Numbered from the stretch's first letter, positions 9,755 through 19,218 are shown. The stretch is DNA of 64,000 nt from Azospirillum brasilense (GCF_022023855.1 NZ_CP059451.1:62001-126000); one strand, 5' to 3'. Notes: generated by a model from the letters alone, not told the origin. Numbers and translations: made by a program.

Positions 9755-9953
9755 GCGCAGGGCGTGCCGGCCGGGGTTTTGTACGATTTTTGCTTGGCGA
9801 TCGCACGGGTCATAGACCCGTAGCATCGGCGAAACGGCGTAATAGTTCAATTGCGGTAAGACAATTTATGCTAATCTCCCCCGCAATTTCCGACGAGTGC
9901 CGCGAAATTCCGTGGCGCCGTCGCGGGGATGCCGGATCTGCCGGGGGGAGAGC

Positions 9954-12236
9954 ATGGCGAAGACGAGAGTTGCAATTCTGGGTGGTGGCGTCGGCGCCCT
10001 CACCACGGCGCATTTCCTGTCCGACACGGACGAGAAGCGGGCGCGCTACGACGTCACCATCTACCAGATGGGCTGGCGGCTGGGCGGTAAGGGCGCCACC
10101 GGGCGCGACCAGTGGAACCGCATCCAGGAGCACGGCCTGCATGTCTGGTTCGGCTTCTACAACAACGCCTTCAAGATGATCCAGGACGTCTTCGACGTCT
10201 GGAAGCGCTCGCCGGACAACACCTTCCAGTCCTGGCGCGATGTGTTGAAGCCGCAGCGCTTCACCCCCATCGGCATGGTGCTGGACGGCGGCAAGCCGGC
10301 CTATTGGCCGCTGACCTGGCCGGTGCTGGGCGGTGAGCCGGGCTCGGCCAACGTCATGCCGACCCTGCCGCAGGCCATCGCGTCGCTGGTCGGCGTGGTG
10401 CGCGACGTGTTCGAGAACTGGGACGAGCTGAGCGGCCTGATCGTCGACGGCAAGCTGGTCCACATCGACGGCCGCACCGTCGCGCCGATCCCCATCCTGC
10501 CGCCCGACCGGCAGGTTCTTCCGGCGCCGCTCGCCACCCGCTTCGCCGACGCGATCCGCGGCTGGAAGGACCGCGAGGTCCGCCATCTGGCGCAGGCCGA
10601 GGCGCTGGTGAAGGGCGCCGCCGTGACCACCGCCAAGGACGCCGCGGTGGCCGCCCACCGGTTGATCCGGGCGCTGGCGGACGGGCCGCAGTCCAACCCG
10701 TCGGCGGCTCCGCCGGTGGAGCATTTCCACGACCTGATGACGCTGTTGCGGCTGATCGAAGCCGCGGCGGCCACCCTGCCCAGCAACCATGTGGCCCGCG
10801 ACCTGCTGGCCTTCGTGCTTCCCTTCACCGTCGGCATCATCGCCGATTTCGGGATCGAGAAGCGCACCGCCGATTCGCTGGACGAGCTGGAATTCACCGA
10901 CTGGCTGATCCGTCACGGCGGCGACGCCGAGGCGCTGAAGCAGAGCTGCTCGCTGCGCACCTGCTACGACACCTTCATGCAGTACAAGGACGGCGACTAC
11001 CGGCAGCCCAACTGGGGCGCCGGCGTCGCGGCGCAGTCCTGCGTGCGCATGTTCGCCACCTGCCGCGAATCAGTGATGTGGAACATGGAAGCGGGCATGG
11101 GCGAGGTTATCATCGCGCCCATCTACCAGACCCTGCTGCAGAACGGCGTGAAGGTGAAGTTCTTCCGCCGCGTCGAGGACATCGGCCTGTCCGACGACCG
11201 CGCGCTGGTCGAATCCGTGCGCCTCGCCCGGCAGGTCGATCTGGCCGACGGCGGGGACGACTACCAGCCGCTGATCACCGTGCCGCTGGAGGACAAGAAG
11301 TTCCTGCTGGCCTGGCCGCTGGAGCCGCTGTGGGACCAGATCAAGGACGCCGACAAGGTCCAGGCAGCGCTCGCCACCAACAACTCCTCGCTGGAATCGC
11401 ACTGGTGCGCGTGGGAACCGGTCGGGACCGAGACGCTGCAGCGCGGCCGAGACTTCGACGTCGCCGTCCTCGGCATCTCCATGGGCGGCTTCAAGGCGAT
11501 GAACGACCAGCCGACCCTGGCGGCGGAGCTGCAGGCGGCCTCGCCGGCCTTCAACGCGATGACCAGCAACATCGGCATCATCCCGACGCTGTCCATGCAG
11601 CTGTGGTGCGGTCCCGATCTCCAGGGGCTGGGCTGGGAGCCGGGGCAGCCGGCTGCCGTCGCCGGGCCGGAGCCCTGGTCGATCTGGGCGGAGATGGGGC
11701 AGACGCTGCCCTACGAGTTCCGCCCCGGCGAGACCGGCGCGCCGAAGTCGGTGCATTACATCTGCGGCGTCTGGCAGACCGGCCTGGTCGCCCGTCCGAC
11801 CACCGACCTCGCGGTGCCGAAGGAGGCGCTGGACAACGTCACGAACAGCGCGGCGGAGTGGCTGGACGCCTACATGGGCAATTTCTGGCCGAAGGCGACG
11901 GTCTCCGGCCAGGGCGGTGTCGGCTTCAACTGGAACGTCCTTTACGATCCGTGGAACGGCACCGGGCGGGAGCGGCTGTCCCACCAGATCATCCGCGCCA
12001 ACGTCGATCCCACCGAAACGCTGCCGGGCAGCGCCGCCGGCTCCACCAAGTTCCGGCTGCGCACCGACGACAGCGGGTTCTACAACCTGTTCCTGGCCGG
12101 CTGCTGGGTCCGCACCGGCTTCAACACCTCCTGCATCGAAGCGACGGTAATGTCCGGCATGCAGGCGGCGCGGGCGATCTCCGGAACGCCGCTGTTCATC
12201 TCCGGTGAGAACTTCCTGAACGGGGCGCCGTCGTGA
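9954..12236 (+). CDS. FAD-dependent oxidoreductase, NAD(P)-binding Rossmann type (flavoprotein A)
   Basis: A 760-residue protein beginning with a dinucleotide-binding fold (VAILGGGVGALTTAH, residues 6-20) and the amine oxidase/desaturase-like signature GWRLGGKGATGR (40-51), followed by HGLHVWFGFYNNAF. The C-terminal FAD motif is FLAGCWVRTGF. The overall plan recalls carotenoid desaturases and hydroxysqualene dehydroxylases, but at 760 residues it is much longer, with an inserted helical region at about 200-320. ATG at 9954 is preferred over the in-frame start at 9897 because of the GGGGGGAG site just upstream and the N-terminal alignment to its paralogue at 14651-16660 (MxKTRVxxLGGG). It overlaps the next gene by GTGA. 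The reaction is not known. Confidence 0.82.
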   Translation: MAKTRVAILGGGVGALTTAHFLSDTDEKRARYDVTIYQMGWRLGGKGATGRDQWNRIQEHGLHVWFGFYNNAFKMIQDVFDVWKRSPDNTFQSWRDVLKPQRFTPIGMVLDGGKPAYWPLTWPVLGGEPGSANVMPTLPQAIASLVGVVRDVFENWDELSGLIVDGKLVHIDGRTVAPIPILPPDRQVLPAPLATRFADAIRGWKDREVRHLAQAEALVKGAAVTTAKDAAVAAHRLIRALADGPQSNPSAAPPVEHFHDLMTLLRLIEAAAATLPSNHVARDLLAFVLPFTVGIIADFGIEKRTADSLDELEFTDWLIRHGGDAEALKQSCSLRTCYDTFMQYKDGDYRQPNWGAGVAAQSCVRMFATCRESVMWNMEAGMGEVIIAPIYQTLLQNGVKVKFFRRVEDIGLSDDRALVESVRLARQVDLADGGDDYQPLITVPLEDKKFLLAWPLEPLWDQIKDADKVQAALATNNSSLESHWCAWEPVGTETLQRGRDFDVAVLGISMGGFKAMNDQPTLAAELQAASPAFNAMTSNIGIIPTLSMQLWCGPDLQGLGWEPGQPAAVAGPEPWSIWAEMGQTLPYEFRPGETGAPKSVHYICGVWQTGLVARPTTDLAVPKEALDNVTNSAAEWLDAYMGNFWPKATVSGQGGVGFNWNVLYDPWNGTGRERLSHQIIRANVDPTETLPGSAAGSTKFRLRTDDSGFYNLFLAGCWVRTGFNTSCIEATVMSGMQAARAISGTPLFISGENFLNGAPS

Positions 12237-13198
12237 CCGCCCCCCGCTACGTCTCCTTCGCCGGGCACGGCGAGGTGTCGATCGCGGCACCCGGCGTATT
12301 CACCGACAGCCTCGCCACCGCCTTCGTCGTGCGCAGCAACCCGGTGAACACGCAGGCGCTGGTGGATAAGCTGCTGAACGCGGCCCCCGCCGGGGCGGTG
12401 CGCTACACGGTGGCCGGTCCGGTGGCGCTGTGCACCTTCCTGTCGGTCGGGCGCTGCACCAGCCCGACTGAGCCGTTCGGCTGGATTCCCTACCGGGAAG
12501 CCTCGCTGTGGCTGCCGCTGATCGAGCATCGGCCCGGCCAGTGGCCGCGGCTGGTGTTGTGGATGCCCTACGTCTTCCCGGACGCGACAATTCCACTGGT
12601 CTGCGGGCGCGAGGGCTGGGGCTTCGCCAAGTCGCTGGGCCGTGTCACGCTGCCGCAGGAGGGGGCCGAGGCGCCGCGCTTCGTCTGCGAGACGACGCTG
12701 TTCCGCACCCTGTCCTCCGACTGCGAGGGGGTGTTCGCCCCCCTGTTGACGGTGGAGGGCGGGCCGTGGACCCCCGGATCGGCGTGGCAGAGCCTTGAGG
12801 ATCTCGCCGCCGACCTCGGCGACGCGCTGAAAACCCTGCTGCGCCCCGGCGGGCTGGTCGAGGGGGTGGAGGTCGCCGTCAATGCGGTGGAATCGCTGCT
12901 GGCCGGCACGGTGCCGGTCATCAATCTGAAGCAGTTCCGCGGCGCCCCGGACAGCGAGCTGGCCTGTTATCAGGCGCTGATCGACTGCCCGATGCACGTC
13001 GACCGCTTCCGCGGCGCCTGGCCGATGCGGGGCGATTGGACGCTGCGGGTGGCCGACTACGCCAGCCATCAGGTCATCTCGGACTTCGGCTTCGCGGCCG
13101 GGCCGGATGGCAGCGCCACCGTCCATGTGGATTTCGCCATGCAAATCCACATGGACTTCCGTGCCAACCCCGGCCGGGTGGTCTGGCAGGCGGAGTGA
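12233..13198 (+). CDS. Acetoacetate decarboxylase-like (ADC superfamily) protein
   Basis: A 321-residue protein starting at GTG 12233 inside the stop of flavoprotein A. The key stretch is CGREGWGFAKSLGRV (residues 124-138), matching the ADC active-site strand in which the Schiff-base Lys sits. Lys133 is in place, but the neighbouring Lys that lowers its pKa in true acetoacetate decarboxylases is Ser134, and the usual Pro before it is Ala132. This suggests an ADC-fold enzyme with altered chemistry (inference). Translational coupling to the flavoprotein implies that the two act in the same step or complex. Confidence 0.75.
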   Translation: MTAPRYVSFAGHGEVSIAAPGVFTDSLATAFVVRSNPVNTQALVDKLLNAAPAGAVRYTVAGPVALCTFLSVGRCTSPTEPFGWIPYREASLWLPLIEHRPGQWPRLVLWMPYVFPDATIPLVCGREGWGFAKSLGRVTLPQEGAEAPRFVCETTLFRTLSSDCEGVFAPLLTVEGGPWTPGSAWQSLEDLAADLGDALKTLLRPGGLVEGVEVAVNAVESLLAGTVPVINLKQFRGAPDSELACYQALIDCPMHVDRFRGAWPMRGDWTLRVADYASHQVISDFGFAAGPDGSATVHVDFAMQIHMDFRANPGRVVWQAE

Positions 13199-13201
13199 GG
13201 A

Positions 13202-13238
13202 AACGGGCGCCGGCCCTGGGAAAGGGCCGGCGCCCGTT
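13202..13238. terminator. Strong bidirectional hairpin between convergent genes
   Basis: A perfect 16-bp stem (arms 13202-13217 and 13223-13238) with a five-base loop lies between the converging ends of the ADC-like gene and the FadL gene. Tails are short (TTCTTC on plus, TTTCC on minus), consistent with a shared terminator. Confidence 0.75.
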
Positions 13239-13257
13239 CTTCAGATATGAGAGGCCT

Positions 13258-14637
13258 TCAGAACGAGGCGCTGAGGCTCAGCGCCACGATGTCGGTGCCG
13301 TTGCAGAATTTCCCCGGATTGACCGCTGAGCCGTTGGGCGGCGTGCCGTTGCTCACGCACTCCTGGAAGCCGTGGGAAAAGGCGCCGTCCAGCCGCAACG
13401 TCTCGGAGAAGGCGTAGCCGACGCCGAAGCTGGCGTGCTTGGTGATGACCACCGGGATAACCGAGACGATGTCCTGCGCCGGGGCCGACTTGTCGGCCCA
13501 GCGGAAGCCGGCGCGCAGGGTCAGCGCGTCGGTCACCCGATAGGCGCCGCCGATGGCGAAGATGTTGATGTCGCGGTAGCGCTGCGGCAGCGTCTCCCAC
13601 ACCGTGCCCAGGCCTGGCACGTCGACGCGGATGTTGTACTGGCGCAGCGCCTGTGCCCAGAAGGCGCGCCGGTAGTCGAAGGCCAGGGTCAGGTCGGGCC
13701 GCAGCCGGTGGCTGACGCCGATGCCGAACTCGGCGGGGAGCTGGAAACTCCCCAGCGTGTATTTCGCGGGCTGGGTCAGCCGTGAGCCGTCGGGCGCCAG
13801 CACGATCACCGAGCCGTCGCCGGTCAGGTTGTTGAGCGCCGTGCGGAATTGATAGAAGCTGCCAATGGTGGTGTCGGCCTGCGGTTTCCAGGTCAGGCCG
13901 AGCCGGCCGCTCACCCCGTCGCCCCCCACGCCGGCGCGGGCGATCGACGGGTCGAAGATGTCGAAATAGACGCCGCCACCCATCCCGACCATGGTGCTGG
14001 CCGCGCCCAGCATCGGCCCCTGTCCGGTCAGCCGCCCGGTGGCGGCCAGCGCGCCGAGCTGATCGGCCCCTTGAAGAACGCGGAAGCCGAGCCCCGCCCG
14101 CACATAGTCGATGGCGCCCGCCACCGTGACCTTCGGCGTCACGTCCCAGGCGGCGGCCAGCGGGACGCGCATGAACATCGCCTCGCTGCTGGTGCGCAGC
14201 CCGCTGTCGACGCCGGACGGCAGGCGGGCCATGAAGCTGCCCTCGCCGTAATCGGTGCCGAATCCGCCCTGGGCGTAGGCGCCCAGCCCGAGGGCCAGAG
14301 CCTCATGCCGCCAGACGAATCCGCCCTGGGGGATGTAGTAGCCCTGGAAGGGGAAGGTGTCCTTGCCATGCGCCACCTCGCCGGTCCGCGTCTGCGTGGC
14401 GCGCAGGCCGGTCGGGGCGGCGACCACCAGCCCGCCCTCCAGGTAGGAGGAGGTGCGCTGGGTCAGGGTCGCCGGGTTGAAGATCATGGCGGCGCCGCCG
14501 ATGTCGGACGCCGCCCCGGTGCCGCCCATGCCCATGGATACGGCCCCGAACCCTTCGAAGGTGTAGACGTCGGTGGCATGGGACGGAAACGCGGCGGCCA
14601 GAGTGGCCGCCGCGGCAAACGCTGCGATTACGCGCAT
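13258..14637 (-). CDS. OmpP1/FadL-family outer-membrane transporter
   Basis: A 459-residue beta-barrel protein with a Sec signal peptide (about residues 1-21, ending SHA|T). The N-terminal hatch carries the family mark GFGAVSMGMGGTGAA followed by MIFNPATL (the NPA motif). The remainder alternates amphipathic strands, and the last residues SLSASF end in Phe as expected for Bam-assembled barrels. FadL proteins carry long-chain fatty acids or other hydrophobic compounds across the outer membrane. It begins 13 bases after the stop of flavoprotein B, so they share an operon; this suggests that the flavoprotein pathway acts on a hydrophobic substrate. Confidence 0.88.
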   Translation of the reverse strand: MRVIAAFAAAATLAAAFPSHATDVYTFEGFGAVSMGMGGTGAASDIGGAAMIFNPATLTQRTSSYLEGGLVVAAPTGLRATQTRTGEVAHGKDTFPFQGYYIPQGGFVWRHEALALGLGAYAQGGFGTDYGEGSFMARLPSGVDSGLRTSSEAMFMRVPLAAAWDVTPKVTVAGAIDYVRAGLGFRVLQGADQLGALAATGRLTGQGPMLGAASTMVGMGGGVYFDIFDPSIARAGVGGDGVSGRLGLTWKPQADTTIGSFYQFRTALNNLTGDGSVIVLAPDGSRLTQPAKYTLGSFQLPAEFGIGVSHRLRPDLTLAFDYRRAFWAQALRQYNIRVDVPGLGTVWETLPQRYRDINIFAIGGAYRVTDALTLRAGFRWADKSAPAQDIVSVIPVVITKHASFGVGYAFSETLRLDGAFSHGFQECVSNGTPPNGSAVNPGKFCNGTDIVALSLSASF

Positions 14638-14650
14638 TGAATCAGGGTTC

Positions 14651-16660
14651 TCAATCGGACGGGGTGAGGTCGATGGTCTGACGGGCAATGGCCTCGGCGG
14701 CCTGCTTTCCGGACAGGACGGCGATCTCGGCGCTGCCCGCGCTGAACCAGGTCCGCGTCCAGTCACCCGCCAGGAAGGCGTTGACGAAGCCGCTGTCGCC
14801 CGGCTTAAGCCGGGTCTCCACCGTCGCCGGGAAGCACTGCACGTAGAGTTCCGACGGGTCGAGGTTGTAGCGGTAGTAGGAGGAATAGACTTGGCTCTGG
14901 TCGAACACACCGTCCTTGACCGTGTTGGGCCACAGCACCCCGATGTTGGAGTTCAGCCACTCCGTGGCATCCCGGCGGACGTCCGCGGCCATCCGCTGCG
15001 GTAGGCCGCAGGCGTAGGGCGGGGCGCCGGCCGGCCAGCGGGCGGTGCCGCAGAAATACTCCACGGCCTTGACGGTGCCGGGCGGCCAGGATTCGGCGGG
15101 GATGAGATGGCTCATCTCGCCCCAGCTGTCGAGTTCCTCGACATAGCTGGTCATGGCGGTCGGGCCGGCCTTCCAGCCCATCTCCTCGATGCTTGGCGTC
15201 ATCCAGAGCTGGACCGCCTGGGTCGGCACCGCCGGGGTGACCTCGACCATCTGCTTGAAGCGCAGATTGGCGTCCATCAACCCGGCCGCCGGGTCGGCCA
15301 GCGCGGCGGGCGGCATGGCCAGCACGACGAGGTCGAAATCCTTGCCGACCTCCAGCACCGACTCCCCGGCGGTGCAGTGGCAGAACACCGATTCCAGATT
15401 GATGCCGGCGTCGCGGATCTTGTCGCCGTCAACGATCTGGCTCCAGTCCGGTTCGGACGGCCAGCAATAGAGCCATTTCCCGTCGTCGCCGTAGCCGACC
15501 TTGACGAACGGGTCATAGGCGCCGTTGACGAGATCGACCTGCCGGTTCAGGCGCACCCGCTCCACCCAGGCGCCGTTTTCCGAGGTTTCCAGCTTGGTCA
15601 GGCGGTGGAACAGCTTGATGTCCACCCCGCGCTGCTTCAGCACGAACCAGGCGGGCGTGAAGACGGCGTCGCCCATGCCGGCGTTCATCTTCCACAGCGG
15701 CGCGCCCTTGTAGGCGAAGCCCATCAGCAGAAGGATCTCTGCCGCGGCGCCGGCGGCGAAGCGCGCGTTCTCCGGCCCGTCGGTCGCTTCGCCGTTCTTG
15801 TAGGAGAAGCACATGTCGTAGAGCAGGCGCACCGGCGCCGACCACGCGAAGGTGTCGGAGATGCCGTTCTTCTGCAGCCATTCGCGGAAGTCCTCGCCGT
15901 TGATGCGGTCGAAGCCGTCCTTGCCGTAGGGCAGCACGTCGGCGAAGCAGCCGATGGCGAAGGCGAGGCCGAAATCGGCGAAGCAGGCGAACTCCCAGCC
16001 TTCATCCGACAGCTTCAGCAGCGGTTCCAAAACCGTCTGGAAACCCTTCTGGACAAGCTTGAGCAGATCGACGACCAGCCCGTGGTCGAGGGCGCCGTCG
16101 CCCGCTTCCTCGATGTGGGCGCGCGCCCTCTCAAGAGCGTCCAGCCCGAGCTTCGCGGTGAGGTGGCCGGGCAGATGGTCGTGCTTGGCGACCAGATTTT
16201 GCAGCGCGCCGATCAGGAAGGCCGCGAAGCCGTTCGGGCCGAGCGAGCGCGGATCGCCGGGCGTGCCGGAACGTTCGGGAAAGTTCAGGTTCCAGGAGTG
16301 CCAGCGGGTCTTGCCGAAGCGCGGGATGTCCTGCATCAGCGTCACCTGATACAGCGGGCGGAAGGCGTCCTGCCAGGTCTGGAAGGCGTAGTCGGCGGGC
16401 TCGTCCCACTCCGCGTAGGCGCCGCGCACCATCCGGAAGGCGTTGTCGTAGAAGCCCAGGAAGATGTGCAGCCCGTGCTCCTCGATGCGCTGGCCCTGCT
16501 TGGCGTTGCGGCCGCTGGCCCCCTTGCCGCCCAGCCGCCAGCCGTGGCTGACCAGCGTCACGTCGAACTTTTCGCGCAACGCCTCGGTCGCCGTGAGAGT
16601 CAGCGCGGCGGACACGCCCCCAAGCCCGCCGCCGAGCACCAGCACACGTGTCTTTCCCAT
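14651..16660 (-). CDS. FAD-dependent oxidoreductase, NAD(P)-binding Rossmann type (flavoprotein B)
   Basis: A 669-residue paralogue of flavoprotein A. It shares MGKTRVLVLGGGLGG, GWRLGGKGASGR, RIEEHGLHIFLGFYDNAF and, near the end, NAFLAGDWTRTWF. The start at 16660 matches the paralogue's N-terminus; upstream in-frame extension would add low-complexity sequence. The centre (about 170-260) is a helical insert different from that in A. It lies 116 bases after eutC and immediately before the FadL gene. Function is unassigned; desaturase or dehydrogenase chemistry on a lipid-like substrate is a reasonable guess. Confidence 0.82.
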   Translation of the reverse strand: MGKTRVLVLGGGLGGVSAALTLTATEALREKFDVTLVSHGWRLGGKGASGRNAKQGQRIEEHGLHIFLGFYDNAFRMVRGAYAEWDEPADYAFQTWQDAFRPLYQVTLMQDIPRFGKTRWHSWNLNFPERSGTPGDPRSLGPNGFAAFLIGALQNLVAKHDHLPGHLTAKLGLDALERARAHIEEAGDGALDHGLVVDLLKLVQKGFQTVLEPLLKLSDEGWEFACFADFGLAFAIGCFADVLPYGKDGFDRINGEDFREWLQKNGISDTFAWSAPVRLLYDMCFSYKNGEATDGPENARFAAGAAAEILLLMGFAYKGAPLWKMNAGMGDAVFTPAWFVLKQRGVDIKLFHRLTKLETSENGAWVERVRLNRQVDLVNGAYDPFVKVGYGDDGKWLYCWPSEPDWSQIVDGDKIRDAGINLESVFCHCTAGESVLEVGKDFDLVVLAMPPAALADPAAGLMDANLRFKQMVEVTPAVPTQAVQLWMTPSIEEMGWKAGPTAMTSYVEELDSWGEMSHLIPAESWPPGTVKAVEYFCGTARWPAGAPPYACGLPQRMAADVRRDATEWLNSNIGVLWPNTVKDGVFDQSQVYSSYYRYNLDPSELYVQCFPATVETRLKPGDSGFVNAFLAGDWTRTWFSAGSAEIAVLSGKQAAEAIARQTIDLTPSD

Positions 16661-16675
16661 CGCAGCCACCCCGAG

Positions 16676-16697
16676 CCCCCGGTTGTTTTGCCGGGGG
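16676..16697 (-). other. Hairpin between eutC and flavoprotein B
   Basis: Perfect 7-bp GC stem (CCCCCGG / CCGGGGG) with an eight-base loop just upstream of the flavoprotein B start. There is no U-tract, so it may be a weak terminator or an mRNA-stability element rather than a full stop to transcription. Confidence 0.4.
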
Positions 16698-16776
16698 ATT
16701 GTGCTTGGCATCGCCGGATGTCGCAATGGGATTAAGACGAATGCGAACATTCCGTCGCCGCACCGATGCGGATCGG

Positions 16777-17574
16777 TTACGGAACGCCGTCGCTTGGCAG
16801 GGCCGGCGAGGTGGCGGGTGCCGCGCTGTCGAGCAGAATACCCGACCGCCGCTGGGCGAACATCGCGGTGAGCAGGGCGGCCGCCTGGGCGGCGGCGGTG
16901 GTGGGGGCGAGGCCGCCGACTCGGACGTTGGAGATGCAGTTCCGCTCGCTGTCCACCCGGCCCGGCCGCGGTTCCCAGGTCAGGTAGAGGCCCAGTGAAT
17001 CGGCGGCGCTCAGCCCCGGCCGCTCGCCGATCAGGACGACGCTCGCCCGCGCCTGGAGCAGCGCGCCGACCGGGTCGCCCAGCGCCACCCGCGCCTGTTC
17101 GGCCACCACCACCGGCCCGACCCGCAGCCCGGCCGCCTGGAGTTTCGGGATCAGGGCCGCCAGCACCGCGACGGCGTTGGCCTGCACGGCGGTGCCGCTC
17201 AGCCCGTCGCCGACCACCAGCACCACGTCGGGGGCGCGCAGCGGCTCGGACAGGCGGCGCTGCGACTCCTCGGACAATTGCCGCCCGAGGTCCGGGCGCT
17301 TGAGGTAGGCGGCGCGGTCGGGTGCGGCGCTGGTCACCGGGATCGCCGGCCAGCCGCGCTCCGCCAGCGCCGTCAGCAGCGCCGCGGCGTCGAGCGGCGT
17401 GTGCACGGCGTCGCGCGCCTGGGCGTGGGCGGCCTGGAAGGCGAGGTGGGCGGCGGTGGGCAGGCCGCTCCCGGCGTGGCCCAGCGCGATCCGCGCGTCG
17501 GTGTGGCGGCGCAGATGCGCCCAGCGATCCGGTTGGGCCGGGGAGGGTAGGGGCGCCGGCTTGGACTCCGTCAT
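16777..17574 (-). CDS. eutC: Ethanolamine ammonia-lyase small subunit
   Basis: A 265-residue EutC. Recognisable blocks are RIALGHAGSGLPT near the N-terminus, DVVLVVGDGLSG, RVGPVVVAEQARVALGD, VVLIGERPGLSAADSLG and ERNCISNVR. With EutB it forms the adenosylcobalamin-dependent lyase that converts ethanolamine to acetaldehyde and ammonia. Its ATG overlaps the eutB stop (ATGA, 17571-17574). No microcompartment genes follow, so this is the short, non-carboxysomal form of the pathway common in soil Proteobacteria. Confidence 0.95.
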   Translation of the reverse strand: MTESKPAPLPSPAQPDRWAHLRRHTDARIALGHAGSGLPTAAHLAFQAAHAQARDAVHTPLDAAALLTALAERGWPAIPVTSAAPDRAAYLKRPDLGRQLSEESQRRLSEPLRAPDVVLVVGDGLSGTAVQANAVAVLAALIPKLQAAGLRVGPVVVAEQARVALGDPVGALLQARASVVLIGERPGLSAADSLGLYLTWEPRPGRVDSERNCISNVRVGGLAPTTAAAQAAALLTAMFAQRRSGILLDSAAPATSPALPSDGVP

Positions 17575-18965
17575 GGCTGCTCCTCCGGCAGGGGCAAGGC
17601 GGGCAGAAGGGAGGACGCGGCGGGGTCGAAGCGCAGACGCCCGGCGGAATCGGCGATGCCGGCGGCCTGCTGCCACGCCTCGAACTCAGGTGCCGGGCGG
17701 CGGCCGAGCACCTGACGCACATAGAGCGCGTCGTGGAAGGAGGTGCTCTGGTAGTTCAGCATGATGTCGTCGGCCCCCGGCACCCCCATGATGAAGGTGC
17801 AGCCGGCCACGCCGAGCAGGGTCAGCAGGGCGTCCATGTCGTCCTGGTCGGCCTCCGCGTGGTTGGTGTAGCAGACGTCGCAGCCCATCGGCAGGCCAAG
17901 CAGCTTGGCGCAGAAATGGTCCTCCAGCCCGGCCCGCGTGATTTGCTTGCCGTCGTAGAGGTATTCCGGCCCGATGAAGCCGACCACCGTGTTGACCAGA
18001 AGCGGCCGGTAGCGGCGGGCGACGGCGTAGCAGCGCGCCTCCACCGTCTGCTGGTCCACCCCCTCGTGCGCGCCGGACGACAGCTCGCTGCCCTGGCCGG
18101 TCTCGAAATACATCAGGTTGTCGCCGACCGTGCCGCGGTCCAGCGCCCGTCCGGCCTCCCACGCCTCGTCCAGCAGGGCCAGCGAGACGCCGAAGGCGCG
18201 GTTGGCGGCCTCCGTCCCGGCGATGGACTGGAAGACCAGATCGATCGGCGCCCCGCGCTCCATGGCCCGTAGCGCCGTGGTCACATGGGCCAGCACGCAG
18301 GATTGGATCGGCGCGCCGGTGCGCAGGCGAAGCTCCTCCAGCATCTCCAGGAGGGTGGTCATCGCCTCCACGCTGTCGGTCGCCGGGTTGATGCCGATCA
18401 CCGCGTCGCCGCTGCCGTACATCAGCCCGTCGAGGACGCTGGCCGCGATGCCGCGCGGGTCGTCCACCGGGTGGTTGGGCTGCAGACGCGTGGAGAGGCG
18501 TCCCGGCAGACCGATGGTGTTGCGGAAGCGCGTGACGACGCGGGTCTTGGCGGCAACCGCGATCAGGTCCTGCAGCCGCATGATCTTCGACACCGCCGCG
18601 ACCATCTCCGGCGTCAGGCCGGGGGCGAGCGCCGTCAGGGCCGCCGCGTCGGCCCCTTCCGAGAGCAGCCAGTCGCGGAAGCCGCCAACGGTCAGATGGG
18701 CGACCGGGGCGAAGGCCGCGCCGTCATGGCCGTCGACGATCAGCCGGGTCACCTCGTCGGCCTCGTAGGGAACGATCGCCTCCGTCAGGAAATGGCGCAG
18801 CGGCAGGTCGGCCAGGGCCATCTGCGCGGCCACCCGCTCCGCCGCGCTGGCGGCGATCAGCCCGGCCAGCGCGTCGCCCGAGCGCGGCGGCGAGGCGCGG
18901 GCGAGCAGCGTCTTCAGATCGGGAAACCCGTACCGCGTCCCGGCCAGAGTGTGGGCGAATGCCAT
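17571..18965 (-). CDS. eutB: Ethanolamine ammonia-lyase large subunit
   Basis: A 464-residue TIM-barrel catalytic subunit, normal length for EutB. Diagnostic segments include SKIMRLQDLIAVA, RLQPNHPVDDPRGI, GDAVIGINPATDSV, GTVGDNLMYFETGQGSELSS and CDVCYTNHAEADQDDMD. The start at 18965 has GGGAGAGGGG upstream. It is divergent from the phage tail cassette. No cobalamin riboswitch was recognised in the 18966-19200 leader, and an acetaldehyde dehydrogenase or ethanolamine permease is not adjacent. Confidence 0.95.
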   Translation of the reverse strand: MAFAHTLAGTRYGFPDLKTLLARASPPRSGDALAGLIAASAAERVAAQMALADLPLRHFLTEAIVPYEADEVTRLIVDGHDGAAFAPVAHLTVGGFRDWLLSEGADAAALTALAPGLTPEMVAAVSKIMRLQDLIAVAAKTRVVTRFRNTIGLPGRLSTRLQPNHPVDDPRGIAASVLDGLMYGSGDAVIGINPATDSVEAMTTLLEMLEELRLRTGAPIQSCVLAHVTTALRAMERGAPIDLVFQSIAGTEAANRAFGVSLALLDEAWEAGRALDRGTVGDNLMYFETGQGSELSSGAHEGVDQQTVEARCYAVARRYRPLLVNTVVGFIGPEYLYDGKQITRAGLEDHFCAKLLGLPMGCDVCYTNHAEADQDDMDALLTLLGVAGCTFIMGVPGADDIMLNYQSTSFHDALYVRQVLGRRPAPEFEAWQQAAGIADSAGRLRFDPAASSLLPALPLPEEQP

Positions 18966-19164
18966 GGCGTCCCCTCTCCCCCTTCTCGGCTCGTCCGTTC
19001 GACCCGCCGCCTTAGAGTTTGGCGATGCCGACGCGCCCCGTCCAGCGCCCGCCCGAGCATCGACGCATCGATGATCCCGACCGCCGGAACTGGCCGCGCC
19101 GTTGGCGGTGAACATGGCGTTCGGGCGATGTCGTCGACGCCTCTGCCGGGTGGGGCAAGAAAGT

Positions 19165-19188
19165 GCTTTACAAAGCGAGGAATATAAT
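19165..19188 (+). promoter_or_regulatory. Candidate promoter and operator of the tail cassette
   Basis: A perfect TATAAT at 19183-19188 is preceded by the palindrome GCTTTACAAAGC (19165-19176). No good -35 box stands 16-18 bases upstream, as is common for activator-dependent promoters. It is oriented toward the tail genes, with the first structural gene 264 bases downstream beyond two hairpins. Confidence 0.4.
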
Positions 19189-19218
19189 CCACTCTGTAGG
19201 AGACAATGCGTTACCCGC

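Noticed and set aside
18966..19200. Cobalamin riboswitch upstream of eutBC
   Set aside because: No conserved B12-box-like sequence was seen on the minus strand.
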